In this document: one piece after another, positions 48,475 to 59,079 of the stretch | How positions within the stretch are numbered: the stretch's first letter is position 1 | How the letters are laid out: each line of letters opens with the position of its first letter | Assembly (NCBI GenBank): GCA_021186555.1 | Contig: JAJKFL010000011.1 | Coordinates: forward strand, 4,780,501 to 4,844,500 | Length of the DNA stretch: 64,000 nucleotides | From: Reticulitermes speratus | Lineage: Eukaryota; Arthropoda; Insecta; Blattodea; Rhinotermitidae | Direction: 5' to 3' | Program-made: the position numbers and the translations under genes | Notes under the pieces: generated by a model | Told to the model about the DNA's origin: nothing | The model's database searches: none | What the model saw: only the letters and a program-made list of their open reading frames with translations

Positions 48475-49139
48475 TATTAACGATAATGATGTAATACTTT
48501 CCATTTCTTCCATTTATGAATTATGAATATCAACAGACTCTTACGAAGAAACCAGGATTAAATGTCATCTCAACTAGATCCAATTAATTAATTAATTAAT
48601 TATATAACAATTAATAGGGAATATATCGATCATATTCTTCAGAAAACGAAGATTTAGCTAAATGCTAATTTTGATTCTCAAAGCGGACACAATAATCTGA
48701 TATTCATAAATTTTGTGTTTACAAAGCTGATAAAAATAATACGTTTTCTCATCGCATGTTCCTATTTCTTCAAGCGCAGTTTATTTGCTGGAGTGTTAGT
48801 AGTTAAAACGCACTATAATTTCACATTCTTTACGGCAGGAATTTATGTGAAAGCAACACCTCTGTTCCTTATTTTCCAACTTAAAATTCTATAAACCGTA
48901 TAGTTTAGAAAGTAAAATCATAGTAGTCCGTGGATGTGAAATGCTATATGAATACGTGAAGTGTTTTATACACAAATTGTAGAGCCTGTTCCTCCAATCG
49001 CAACCCGTCAGACAGTGCCACAAACTTGATCAGTCTGCATGTGTTACAGTACTTTAAAGGGATATCGCTTTTGCTCTTATAGCTAGCAGGGCAGATCTGG
49101 ATTTGTGGTGACCGACAGATAGGGACGCTGTCAGTCGCT

Positions 49140-49303
49140 AAGATGCTATAACGTCGGTGGTAAATGAATGAATGAGTACGGAGTATTGTGGAATGATGCT
49201 GGGGGGGGGGGGGGGGGGGGGGGGGGTAAAAAAGAAGTCGGAAAGAAGCCTGTCCCAGTGCCACGCTGCCCACTATGTATATGAACTGGCTTAGGATCGA
49301 AAC
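49140..49303 (-). repeat. SINE (family C) interrupted by a 26-G run
   Basis: The reverse family C body is recognisable (GAATGATGCT; GTCCCAGTGCCACGCTG). The four-G run normally found in CAGGGGAAAA is replaced by 26 G at 49201-49226. Confidence 0.75.
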
Positions 49304-49406
49304 CTGGTCTAAGATTTTTCACGTTGTATTCACCGTGCATCTTGCTACTAATTAAAAGTTTTATTATACCAACATATGTACTATATTCTTATAATAATGT
49401 CATTCA

Positions 49407-49449
49407 CCCCTACATATGTTTCGGCCTGTTACACGCCATCTTCAGGGGG
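49407..49449 (-). ncRNA. Hammerhead-ribozyme-like motif
   Basis: Minus strand: CCCC, CTGAAGA, T, GGC-loop-GCC, GAA, ACATATGT, A, GGGG. Core bases are intact; stem II has only three sure pairs. Confidence 0.65.
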
Positions 49450-49871
49450 TCAAAGTACTTTAACATAGACTATACATCTGTTTTAAAAAAAGTTGGTACA
49501 TCCACTTAAGAGTAAAACAAAATAAAACTTTGGTTCCCAATGGATTCGACTATAAAACTCCTAGGGAATTTGTTACATAAACGATTAAAAATTACATATC
49601 CGTTGTTATATTATACTAGTCACAACGTAACCAGCCGGTGAAGCACACAACACATAACACGTAACAACATAACACAGAAAGCTGCAACATCTCTGTGATA
49701 CTGCATACAAGACCGGACTGCCACTAATTTTTAAATATAACAAAGAATATGTAATTTTAATCTTATATGTAACAAATTCCCTAGGAGTTTATAGTCGAAT
49801 CCATTGGGAACCAAGGTTTTATTTTGTTTTACTCTTAAGTGGATGTACGAACTTTTAAAACACATGTATAG

Positions 49872-50152
49872 TTTTTTTTGTGATGAAGGGCCCCCGCACC
49901 ACAGCCTTAAGGCTTTTTTTGCAACCCCAATGATGATGATAGATGGATGAGCAGTTTTTTTACCAAGCTTTTACAATTAATGGAGCACCAGTGGAATGAA
50001 AGCGACAGGGGAAAACCGACAACTCGGAGAAAAACCTGTCCCAGTGCCATTTTGTTCACCACAAATCTCACATGGACTTGACCTGGGATCGAACCCGGGC
50101 CTCCGTGGTGAGAGGCTGGCGACTAACCGCCTGAACCATGGCACGGCCTTAG
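49872..50152 (-). repeat. SINE (family C) nested in a foldback arm
   Basis: On the minus strand the tRNA-like head begins at about 50150 (GCCGTGCCATGGTTCAGGCG) with box B GGTTCGATCCC, and the element ends in an A tail (T run at 49872-49879 on plus). It splits the foldback arm between ...TGTATAG and TCTATGTT, so it is younger. Confidence 0.85.
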
Positions 50153-50172
50153 TCTATGTTAAAGTACTTTGA

Positions 50173-50215
50173 CCCCCTGAAGATGGCGTGTAACAGGCCG
50201 AAACATATGTAGGGG
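50173..50215 (+). ncRNA. Hammerhead-ribozyme-like motif
   Basis: Plus strand: CCCC, CTGAAGA, T, GGC-loop-GCC, GAA, ACATATGT, A, GGGG. It is the mirror of the motif at 49407-49449, in the other arm of the same element. Confidence 0.65.
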
Positions 50216-50282
50216 TGAACGACATTATTACAAGAATACAGTGCATATGTTGGTATAATAAAACTTTTAACTGGTCTAAGAT

Positions 50283-53200
50283 GTAAAAAAATGTTAAAAG
50301 ATGTTAAAAATGTATGTTTGCGAAATGCTTTCTAAAGAATCTACTAAAATGAACTGAAGCTAACAGAAATGACGTAACATTACACACGTGTACTAAGTCT
50401 AGGCAGGGTGGTGTTTGTTTAACGGGAAATGTATGTGTCGACTTGTTCGTTTCCATGGAAACCACACGGAAATATTGGGCGGGCATAGGAAGGCAGAAAT
50501 AAAGAGCAGTGAACAGTGTGCGTTAGTTGGTGTCATAATGTTGACTACTGCCTGAAGAAATAACTACTAAAGTACAGGGCAACACTGCGGATTCCTTCAA
50601 GCTGTGTCTAAGGGGACCCAGCTCAGTGTTTTAAAGGTTTAGTTTGCGTTAAGAGGATCGTAAGAAAATAACTCATACAGTATGTAGAAAATAGAACTGC
50701 ACAGTTTCTTTGCCAGGAAAGGCAAGTTCCTCCAAAATATTTATTATTATTATTATTATTATATCATTATCATTATCATCATCATCATTTATCATCACCA
50801 TCCCTGTCCTCACTTCACAGCAGTTCAGCTGTTCTCACAACAGTACGGTCTCACTGACCAAGCACTTCATATTCACCGTTCTGCCAAAAACTTTCTGACT
50901 GTATGGCGTGTGTTAAGTATTACTGCTTTCTGCATTAGAATATATAGACAATGGCGAAGATTACGCAGTTTTAAACTTTCGTGTAATTTGTTTAGAATAA
51001 TACCCATTGTGGACAGTACTAGTGGTATCACAGAGGCCGTTTTCAGTTGCCATATACTTATAAGCTCTTATTTCAAGTCTGTATACTTCTGTAGCTTCTC
51101 GGTGATGGTGCTGTGAAGGTTGCGACTGTCAGCAATTGCTACATGTATTAAGTACGATTCTTTGGTGGTTTTGTGAAACGTAACTACGTCCGGTCTATAC
51201 GGTTATGAACATTTCTATCAGTTATTATGGACCTATCATAGTATAGTTTATTATTTTTATTATTATTATTATGGTTATTCTATCAACCTGCCTTTCCAAA
51301 ACTTATGAGGTTTACAACGTACATGTTATCGAAAAACTGATATGAAAGGATTTCCTCGATGTCTGTAGTGTATAAGAAGCGACGTCGTGGAAGGGTTATC
51401 TCTGAAAACAGTAGTTTGGGATGGAAACTGACAAAGTTTTCCATTCGATTTTTAATATGAATTCAGTTACTAAATTTTAAAAGTAACTACTCATTCATGT
51501 ATCGTGGTTAATATATAGTCAGTTCCGCATTACAGGCTTTTGGATTTTATACGCATGTGAGCAGAATAACTACAGGGTGTTTCTAGCTACATCTGCTTGT
51601 GAATGAAGAGTATATAATTCCGCGGATTATTATGTTTAATTAAAATACTGTACATTAATTTACACAACACGTAACGTCATGATTTCTTATACGGCATTCA
51701 AGAATCCTTTAGCATATGTTCCAAAATAGTCTTCTCCCAGAAACCTGCTCATGTGGATAGAAAATCAGGATAAATGTGTAACTGGAAACAGAGTTACAAT
51801 TACTTCTACAGCGGAATTCATTTTGTGAAGTTATGAGAACCCTGAGGCAGAAACACACGAGATATCTCTGCTCATAACAGAATAAAGTTCACTTTCGTTT
51901 ATATTACATTTACAGCTTCGTGTGTTTATGCATGGAAAAAAAATTCATGCATTCTTTCAGACTAGAATTTCACGATATTTACCGTACCTATTTTTCCTCT
52001 CTGTAGACAAAGTCCCTACGTTTCAAAAATAGTGAAATAGCAAATCCTGACCGAAATCAGAATTTTCTTATCTTTATCTGTGTAACACGTCAATACTTAA
52101 AGCGTTTGTCTTCTTATCTGTCGTGTGAAGTTAAGCTATAAGAGATATTTATTGAAAGTTAAACAAGAAGAAATAAAAGCAGAAACTAAACTTTCAGTTT
52201 AAGATAGCGCTAATCATAAGTCGTGCTTAAACACATGACACAAATTAATGACACCCTGATAATGGTACACATGCTTCATAGTGAGTTAGTAAGACAGTTC
52301 GCTGAAATACGTTAACAGAGGAACATGACGCAACTGATCAGAAATGGCCGTCTCTGCATACAACATTTTCACGTTCTTTGTACACGTAGTTCTCGGTTTA
52401 CGCGGTTTTGACTTAACCGAACTTGTCTTTACACGCTTTATTAATTTAGGCATATTCTAAATTTTCGCGGTATCAAACGAGCTCTCAAAGCGCGAGGGGA
52501 GAAATTCCGAGAAAAAAAAAAAATGATTGGCTTCAAAATTTCAAATTTATATACTGATTCTCAAATTCATTTATTTGGACGTGATTGCTAACACTAGGCG
52601 TTTAATAGTGCACATCCATTATGTTCATTTACCAATTTCCTATCGTTTATCTTATACTATTTGTTCCGTACATAAGAGGTTATGTTCTAATTTAAATCAT
52701 TCTATACAATGAAGTATTTCTATTTGCAATGCTTCCCCTCTCTCCTCCAACTTTGCACAACTTATTTCACCTCGACTTCCCATAACTCTATTGACAAACG
52801 AACCCCCCAGTAATTCCTCCACTCAGCTCCAGCAAGCTTGTCTGCTACAGCAGTAAAACGCGTCTTTCTTGCAACGTATTTATTTTGTCGCTAGATTTAA
52901 ATATATTTATTTTCTAATTTAAATTATTTTATTACACTTACCGTACTGTATATTCCAGATTAAATTTGAAATTTCTGTGGTGGCGGTTAGGATAATGCAG
53001 GAATATAAAATCCTCCTAACCTGGACATACCAGTTATTTTAAAAGGAACAACTGTTCCCGTTTTACGCGAATTTGATTCACGCGGTACTTTTCAGGAAAG
53101 AACCAACTGCGCAAATCGACAGCTTCCTACACGAATACGTGTCCACTTCGGGGCTCGCCGGTTTCTGGCAGATGGAGAGGCAAATTTCTGTGTCGATTTG

Positions 53201-53764
53201 GATTTTTTTCTCTCACTTTTGGCTGTTTTCGACGAAGCTGCATCCTAGGTTTAATATCCTGGACCTTATCCATCGTGTAGGTTTTTGGCCCATTCTCAAT
53301 AAAAAGTAGAAAAAAATTAGCCTTTTGTCTTTCCGACGTCCGTCTGTGTGCTTGTAACAACTCGGCAATCGCTACAAGGATTTTACTGAATGCAAAACTA
53401 CGGAGTTTCAGTACACTATGTCGATACATTCCAGTTTTGGTCACCAGCAGGCAAAAATAAGAGACAATAAACTCGCATACGGTTTTCTGCGTGCATCTCG
53501 AGCCAAGCCAGCTACGGAAACTAGAAATGTTTCGAAAAAAAGTTGCAGCGAAACTTGATATACACATTTCATATCAATTAGGAATACAGGTGTTCCGTAA
53601 GTTTTGTGGGATTCAAGTTAATTAAACGAAACTGAGTGAACGCGCCAGAATTGTTGCGCTGTACGTAATTTGATGTTTTTCTTAAAAGCCATATGTCGGA
53701 AACCGATTTTTTTAATCAATCTCCGTGCAAGGAAATTTTACAGGCGACTAAAAGGATCCATTGT
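50283..53764. other. Gene-poor AT-rich stretch
   Basis: No conserved exon or defined repeat was recognised apart from the simple repeats. CGGTTTACGCG-like words at about 52393 and GATTCACGCGGTAC at about 53075 could be the ends of an old pogo-type element. A 146-codon minus-strand frame at 53127-53567 has no recognisable feature. Confidence 0.5.
50741..50762. repeat. (ATT)n microsatellite
   Basis: A TTA/ATT run; a second lies at about 51247-51270. Confidence 0.9.
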
Positions 53765-54000
53765 CGCCCTCGGTGGACTAGTGGTTAGCGTGCTCGCCAC
53801 TGGACCCAAGGTTCGCGGGTTCGATACCGACCGAGGTCGATGGATTTTTTAGGGTGATAAAAATCCGTAGCACCACTTCCTTCGGAGGGGAAGTAAAGCC
53901 GTCGGTCCCATGTCGTAGATTTACGGCATGTAAAAGAACCTTACGGGCATGAATAGAAATGTTTCGTAAGCAAAATTCAGCGGCCATTTCTCACCCAAGT
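53765..54000 (+). repeat. tRNA-derived SINE (family F)
   Basis: GCCCTCGGTGGACTAGTGGT contains box A, and GCGGGTTCGATACCGACC box B; the ends can still pair as a tRNA acceptor (six of seven). The body holds GGTGATAAAAATCCGTAGCA, CCGTCGGTCCCATGTCGTAG and a TAAAAGAACCTTACGGGCAT segment. The anticodon loop is not convincing, so this is a SINE head and not a tRNA gene. Confidence 0.85.
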
Positions 54001-55054
54001 CATCTGACTGCCTGCCAGATGGCTCTGGCAGTCACATCAGCATTGAGTAGAGCTTGTGCGGTCAGTGGGCTGGTCACTCACTACATTAACGCACATGAGC
54101 ATAGAAACCTCCGCGTTGGAGCGACAGGGACAAACAAACAAAAGGATCCGTTATGAAGAGCTAATTTCAATTGCTGAATTACCTAAGACAAAAAAAGGAA
54201 CCAAGACATCGAAACGCAGAAAGCAGAGAAAATATAGACCAAGGTGGTCAACTCGCGGCCCGCAATGATGTGTTATACGGCCTACTGACACATTTTAAAT
54301 CATGCATATACTATAAAACGTACACAATAATTTAAACGGCTAGATATACCACTTACCGCGAATTTTAAACGCGCGACTCGCGAACCAGACCACAATAATG
54401 GTTGCGGTCCTTTGCAAAAAACGGTTGGACGTCCCTAAACCATACTATGGATAATGTCCAAGGTATTCAGTCTAAGGCGAATTTATGAATACGTTTTCAC
54501 CAACTTAGACAAAAACACTTTGTCTATGGTGTTAAAATCCGCCAGCCATGGGAACTAAATGGTTTGTTCACAACGAAGTTCTAATGGAGTAGGAATGATA
54601 CACACAAACTGGAGACGATGGCTTCACCGGAGGATTGTTAACAGAGATGCGGCCAGCAGGAGCGCCAAACAGGATTCGACAGGACAGCTGCACTGCGGCA
54701 CTTCGATATTCACTGAAACACAGGACAAAATTCGGGTACTGCCACAAAGGAAGTTTATACAAGAACTTAACAAACTCTGCACACTCGTTTGTCCGAGTAC
54801 CCATTTACTGCTTAGTACTCGCAGTTGCTGAATTTCAATAGGCTTTGTCGTCGCAGTGTTTGAGCTTAGGTAATGCAGTTTATAGACTAGGCTAAACCCG
54901 TTCCTAAAAAAAATTACAAATGTAAACATATGTGTGCGTGTCCCGCAATTTAAACTAATTAACTATATGTATGATTTTTACAAAACATGGTGTAAACATG
55001 TGTCACTGAGGGCCATCCAACGCCTAATTTTATACGTTCTTATGACAAATAATA

Positions 55055-55641
55055 CAGGGCATACACAAAAGAATGGTGCGGTCACGCCTTTTCACTTTGT
55101 CTGCTGGTTTAAGGGCCTGCACCAATCGCATCTTGTACGGTTTAAAACATAGCCGTTTACGCAACACCTTCCACACCGACATTTTTGGCATGCCCAATTC
55201 CCTGCTTCCTGTAGCCACTGACTTGCGGGGACTTCGCTGAAACGCCTCACGCACTCCTTCAATGTTTTCATCAGACACACGAGGTCGACCAGGACTCTTG
55301 CCTTTACACAAGCATCCAGTTTCTACAAACTGTCGGTACCACCTGCTTATGTTATTCTTGTGTGGTGCGTCTTTTTTAAACCGTGCACGAAACTCACGCT
55401 GCACTGTAATCACAGATCTGGACACCTCAAAACGGAGCACACAGAAAGCCTTCTCCTGCTGCAACGCCATCTTTGAAACTGGCCCCGCGGCCACGCAGTA
55501 AGCATGAGAAGCGAACTGCTGGTAGCGCATGAGAAACTTGGACAGTTGCCGCCGCTGACGGTGTATGTTGTGCCCGTGTAATGTGAGACATAAATTTTTT
55601 ATTCACTTTTGAAACCGCACCATTCTTTTGTGTATGCCCTG
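55055..55641 (-). mobile_element. mariner/Tc1-superfamily relic with intact ends
   Basis: Inverted termini CAGGGCATACACAAAAGAAT (28 bp identical, continuing GGTGCGGT) lie at both ends with TA target duplications at 55053-55054 and 55642-55643. Between them is only the N-terminal part of a transposase gene. Two 78-bp palindromes with the same ends lie at 48397-48474 and 60756-60833. Confidence 0.9.
55090..55470 (-). pseudogene. Transposase N-terminal DNA-binding domain, catalytic part deleted
   Basis: An open frame of about 125 codons begins MALQQEKAFCVLRFEVSRSV, followed by VQREFRARFKKDAPHKNNIS and RWYRQFVETG, then GRPRVSDENI and SRELGMPKMSVWKVLRKRL. This is the paired helix-turn-helix domain of mariner-type transposases common in arthropods. 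The DDE domain is missing and the frame then runs into the terminal repeat. The frame is free of stops, which is surprising for a dead copy. Confidence 0.85.
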
Positions 55642-55989
55642 TATAAATATAGAGGACATGTGATACTGTGAAGCAGAAGTGACATGTCACTTTTATATTC
55701 TAAACCGATGTATGGTAACAGACTTTGGAAAATATACAATTTATGTTGAGGCGACATTTCTGAGAGATGTAATTTAGTAATATGGCTGACATAAAAAGAA
55801 AAGCCTCTTTAGTTATTGGTTTGATGGACGTGAAGAACCATTGGAGACAGACAAGCAAAATGTGGTACTGAAGTAGCTCATAAACAGACGTAGCCTACAT
55901 AATGTGTATGTAACATGTTTCGTAGAGCAACAACTGCGAACATGGCGACAAGGTCACAGAGAGAAATGTAGTTATGAAATGAGTTCTGT

Positions 55990-56540
55990 GCAAAAGTAAA
56001 ATGAAACAATAATAATACTACCGGATACACCGCCACCACCACCACAACCACCACCACCACCAACAGGGCATAAGTCATCCAAGGTTTTTTCACTTTGTGG
56101 GTTTTGGTTTGTCCATATTTCCTTTGGTCGACCTACGTTTCTTCTACCGCTTAGAATGTATTCACATACTGACTTGGAAAGGATTGTATTGTTCAATATC
56201 AATAAATCTTGTGTCCATTTAAATGTACAATACACATTACTGTCATCTTAATTGTACAGAATTAGTTCTTCTCTTATCCAATCATTTATTTTACGGTCAT
56301 ATAATGTATAACCTGCAACTGACCACAAACATTTCATCTCCGCTGTCTCAATTCTTCTTTCATGGTATTTTAGTAGAGTCCAGTTGTCACACCCATATAG
56401 CAGAGTTGATGCAGCCCTTATCGTAAATAATCTCAAAGATATTTCCTTATCACGTATCTTAAATTGCGTCGAATTGATAAAAAAACACACATACATATAT
56501 GCGTGTATATATAAAAGTATACTTTTTTTGTATATGCTGT
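55990..56540 (-). pseudogene. LINE RT C-terminal fragment (RTE-like)
   Basis: The minus strand encodes LFTIRAASTLLYGCDNWTLL, then HERRIETAEMKCLWSVAGYT and IREELILYN, and further on YILSGRRNVGRPKE. This is the usual end of LINE-encoded RT proteins. A CCACCA simple repeat lies at 56030-56066. Confidence 0.8.
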
Positions 56541-56572
56541 TGTCACAACACACAAACACCCACACACACACA

Positions 56573-56573
<1 letters not shown>

Positions 56574-56605
<32 letters not shown>

Positions 56606-56760
56606 CCATGGAGCAGAGTCCTTCTTGAGAAGCTAGCAGTTCGTCAGCTAGTCAAGAAATTCCCCGCGTTTTATGGAACCCGAAGGTTCATTACCGCACT
56701 CACAACAGCCCGCCACCTGTCCCTATCCTGAGCCATATCAATCCAGGCCACCCACACACA
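56574..56760 (-). mobile_element. LINE 3' end with (TTAG)n tail, second copy
   Basis: The plus strand shows eight CTAA units, then CTCCATGGAGCAGAGTCCTT and CAGCTAGTCAAGAAATTCCC, then a reversed coding end (DLAQDRDRW-like, from CTATCCTGAGCCATATCAAT). Compare 5600-5880. Confidence 0.75.
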
Positions 56761-57229
56761 TATGATAAACAAAATCTAAAGTAGTTAAATTCTGTTATTT
56801 TTAAGTTAGTTCGTTGCAAATAAATATTTTTGTTCTAATGTTCTCACCTCCTTTAAATTCCATGACTTTGGTTTTAACGGTATAAATTTTAAAGCTGCTT
56901 TCCTTACAAACTGCATTTAATATATACAGTGTCAGCCGGAAGGACTCCTCAATTTATTTTGCCACTTTCTTACAGAATCAGCCATACGCATACCTAAACG
57001 TGGGTAATTAAGTTTACGATACGCCCTGATTTATTTCTACCATTTCTTCTCTTTCAAACAGATATGCAGGAAGAGACATCTGTGCACAGAAACGAGAAGT
57101 TTTTCACTTCCGCATTAACTTGTGTAGGCCGTGGCTTCCGTCTGAAGAGATCCGCGTGAAACTTTTATTATTGTCCTGCCATGACTAAAATTTTGTTATG
57201 AATTTCTAATTTCTGCCATGCGAGTCACA

Positions 57230-57470
57230 TGACCCGCCCATCTAATTATCCTTTGTCTGGTAAAGCAATCCCATTACAGGCCTAGACAGGCCCTTAGGGT
57301 TCCAGGAGGTTGAGGTTCCCAGATTTATAGACAGTCGGCACATGAAGGTGGTAAGGTTGTCAGCCCTACGCACCGGCCGCCTTAACCCCCCAGGAAATCG
57401 GGAATCGAAACCGCGACCTTCCAGCTTGTAGAGCAGTGCCTCAACCAACTGCGCCACTGCGTGCCCCTTT
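57230..57470 (-). repeat. tRNA-derived SINE (family E), opposite strand
   Basis: On the minus strand it begins GGGGCACGCAGTGGCGCAGT (box A) with GGTCGCGGTTTCGATTCCC (box B), then CCTGGGGGGTTAAGGCGGCC. The copy at 47526-47825 is in the plus direction. Confidence 0.88.
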
Positions 57471-58189
57471 GTCTGGTTACCCTAACAATATTTGGTGAGG
57501 AGTGCAAATCCATGAAGCCCATCACAATGCAGTTTTCTGCAGCCTAATGTTAGTTCCTCTGTCTCAGGTCCCAATATTCTCCGATGCCCTGTTCTCGGAC
57601 ACAGTCTATGTTTTCCCTTTAACGTGACAGGACAGTCGATGTCAGAATCCACTAGTCTTTGAGCAGTAGCCTGTCCTGAGCACACTCAAGACAGAGCGTT
57701 TTGACTGGGTTTGTGTTATGGAGTTACAGGAACTGCAATCGGTCGGTCAGCTTTATTTTCACTAACCTCTAACTGAAATTTAGCTTTTCATTCAATAATG
57801 AATGTAGGCAACAAAGTAATTTATGGTCTCTAGACTCCAAAAATGTTTGTTAACATAAAAAAATTTCACTATATAAAATTTATTATAGCCTAACAAAAGG
57901 AAAAGAGAATACATTTGACTTCCCACTGAAATGTCTTTTTTTAAGAAAAAAGAAATTTAATTTCAACTTGCCTATCTTTTAAATTTATTCGTTGTCTTAG
58001 TATTGATTTAACGGATTAATAAAGAAGCACATACATCATCATATTACATTTTGTTATTTCTTTAATATTTTGAAAACTGTATTTCAGCACAATTGGTTTC
58101 CTTTGTAATAAATCTATAATATAGATTGTAAAACATAGATATATATTCTATACCTATTTTATTTTATGCATTTAAATACATTTTTCTGA

Positions 58190-58262
58190 GAAGGGTTCCG
58201 TACGTTTCACCAGACTCCCAAAGGGTTCCTTGGCACATAATAGGTTCAGAACCCCTGCTCTA
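58190..58262. repeat. Possible hAT-type terminus
   Basis: GGGTTCCTTGGCACATAATA and GGTTCAGAACCCCTGCTC resemble one end of a hAT-like element. The other end was not found. Confidence 0.35.
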
Positions 58263-58530
58263 TCGTCTTCTGCCTTTCGAACACTAAAATCATGGGTTCG
58301 GATTCCACTCAGAAAATGGACACATGCCTACTTTTTGCTGTATTTATATTGTCCTGTAAGAACTTTCAGGGGGCCGGTCCCTTTTCCGCAAACTTGCATG
58401 CACCAAATGTGTATAAACAAGTTCCAGAGACCCATGGCACTGGGTGTCCACACAGGCCTGTAGGCATAACAACGTATCACGGAGCTTCACTGCTATTCGG
58501 TCTTTCAGTCAGTTGTGTTAGACGTCATAC

Positions 58531-58723
58531 CTGTCACCGAACTCCTCTTCCAGTCAGCATAATCGCTCGGCTCTGGGTCCAGGAATTCCGGGATCGTGGA
58601 CAGGCAGGTGAGCTCCAAGCGGCCTTCCGGTCCGACGTGCAGCTCCAGAATGTCGAGGCTGAGCTGTACCGTCAGACGCTCACGGTCCCGGTGTGGGAAA
58701 CGCCTCAGTTGACTCTTCTCCAC
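58531..58723 (-). CDS. Immunoglobulin-like domain exon (beaten-path-like?)
   Basis: A 193-base exon bounded by CCTTTCCCCTGCAG and GTATGA encodes VEKSQLRRFPHRDRERLTVQ, then LSLDILELHVGPEGRLELTC, then LSTIPEFLDPEPSDYADWKR and SSVT. The pattern (L.L.V.. .GRLELTC ... YAD...SVT) is that of the second Ig-like domain of insect cell-surface or secreted Ig proteins; I associate it with the beaten-path group, which guides motor axons, but this is recall and not a search. The codons are GC-rich compared with the AT-rich surroundings, as in a selected exon. No neighbouring exon could be found within the window: upstream exons should be to the right and downstream ones to the left, behind long introns. 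Confidence 0.72.
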
Positions 58724-59040
58724 CTGCAGGGGAAAGGGATGAATCAGGAACACGAAAGCTGCCCCTCTCGATAAACTGAAGTTTTGTACGACACCACAGC
58801 AGCGGAAGGCTCATGTCAGGGTACTTTTTAAAGTCTTGAATTTCATAATTCATGCTCTCCCTCATGTACCCGCACGTGTGCTAATGTGACTTTCAAAAAA
58901 AAATATAAAAATTATTCAGTACACAAAATTTTGATGGGTTTTGCGGGATTACTAAAAGGCAGGGAATTTCTACAATAATGGTACCAACAAATACACACAA
59001 GTAGGCCTATACTTAAATCAATTTTATACAAACAATGAGC

Positions 59041-59079
59041 TCCTACATGTTTCGGCCAACCAAGTGGCCATCTTCAGGG
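59041..59079 (-). ncRNA. Hammerhead-ribozyme-like motif, complete core
   Basis: Minus strand: TCC, CTGAAGA, T, GGCCA-loop-TGGCC (5-bp stem), GAA, ACATGT, A, GGAG. All invariant bases are present. The sequence following on the plus strand (GGGATATAAAATACAAAGG) recurs inverted at 59311-59365, so this too belongs to a foldback, with the second core lost. Confidence 0.68.

Larger units (their letters stand above)
49316..50270 (-). mobile_element. Large hammerhead-bearing foldback with 12-bp target duplication and nested SINE
   Basis: Direct repeats CTGGTCTAAGAT lie at 49304-49315 and 50271-50282. The arms pair over about 200 bases on each side (for instance AATTAAAAGTTTTATTATAC left; its complement right). 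Each arm holds a complete hammerhead-like core, in opposite directions. On the minus strand the 3' tail reads AAGATGCACGGTGAATACAA and ends GTGAAAA, nearly the same as at 20009-20244. A SINE (49872-50152) interrupts the right arm. Confidence 0.85.
35769..58530. other. 23-kb intergenic repeat-rich region
   Basis: Between the DBNL start and the Ig-like exon no conserved exon was found. Stretches without recognised content are 37171-39087, 41495-42239, 44641-45663, 45906-46269, 46491-47525, 47826-48396 and 56761-57229. Other open frames here are short and lack motifs. Confidence 0.55.

Noticed and set aside
53127..53567. 146-codon minus-strand frame
   Set aside because: No recognisable domain, start context or splice pattern; may be part of an old repeat.
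53768..53845. Possible tRNA gene
   Set aside because: Boxes A and B and most of an acceptor stem are present, but there is a mismatch, the anticodon arm is not convincing, and the sequence continues into a SINE body.
55055..55641. Intact mariner gene
   Set aside because: Between the ends there is room only for the N-terminal domain; no DDE motifs are present.
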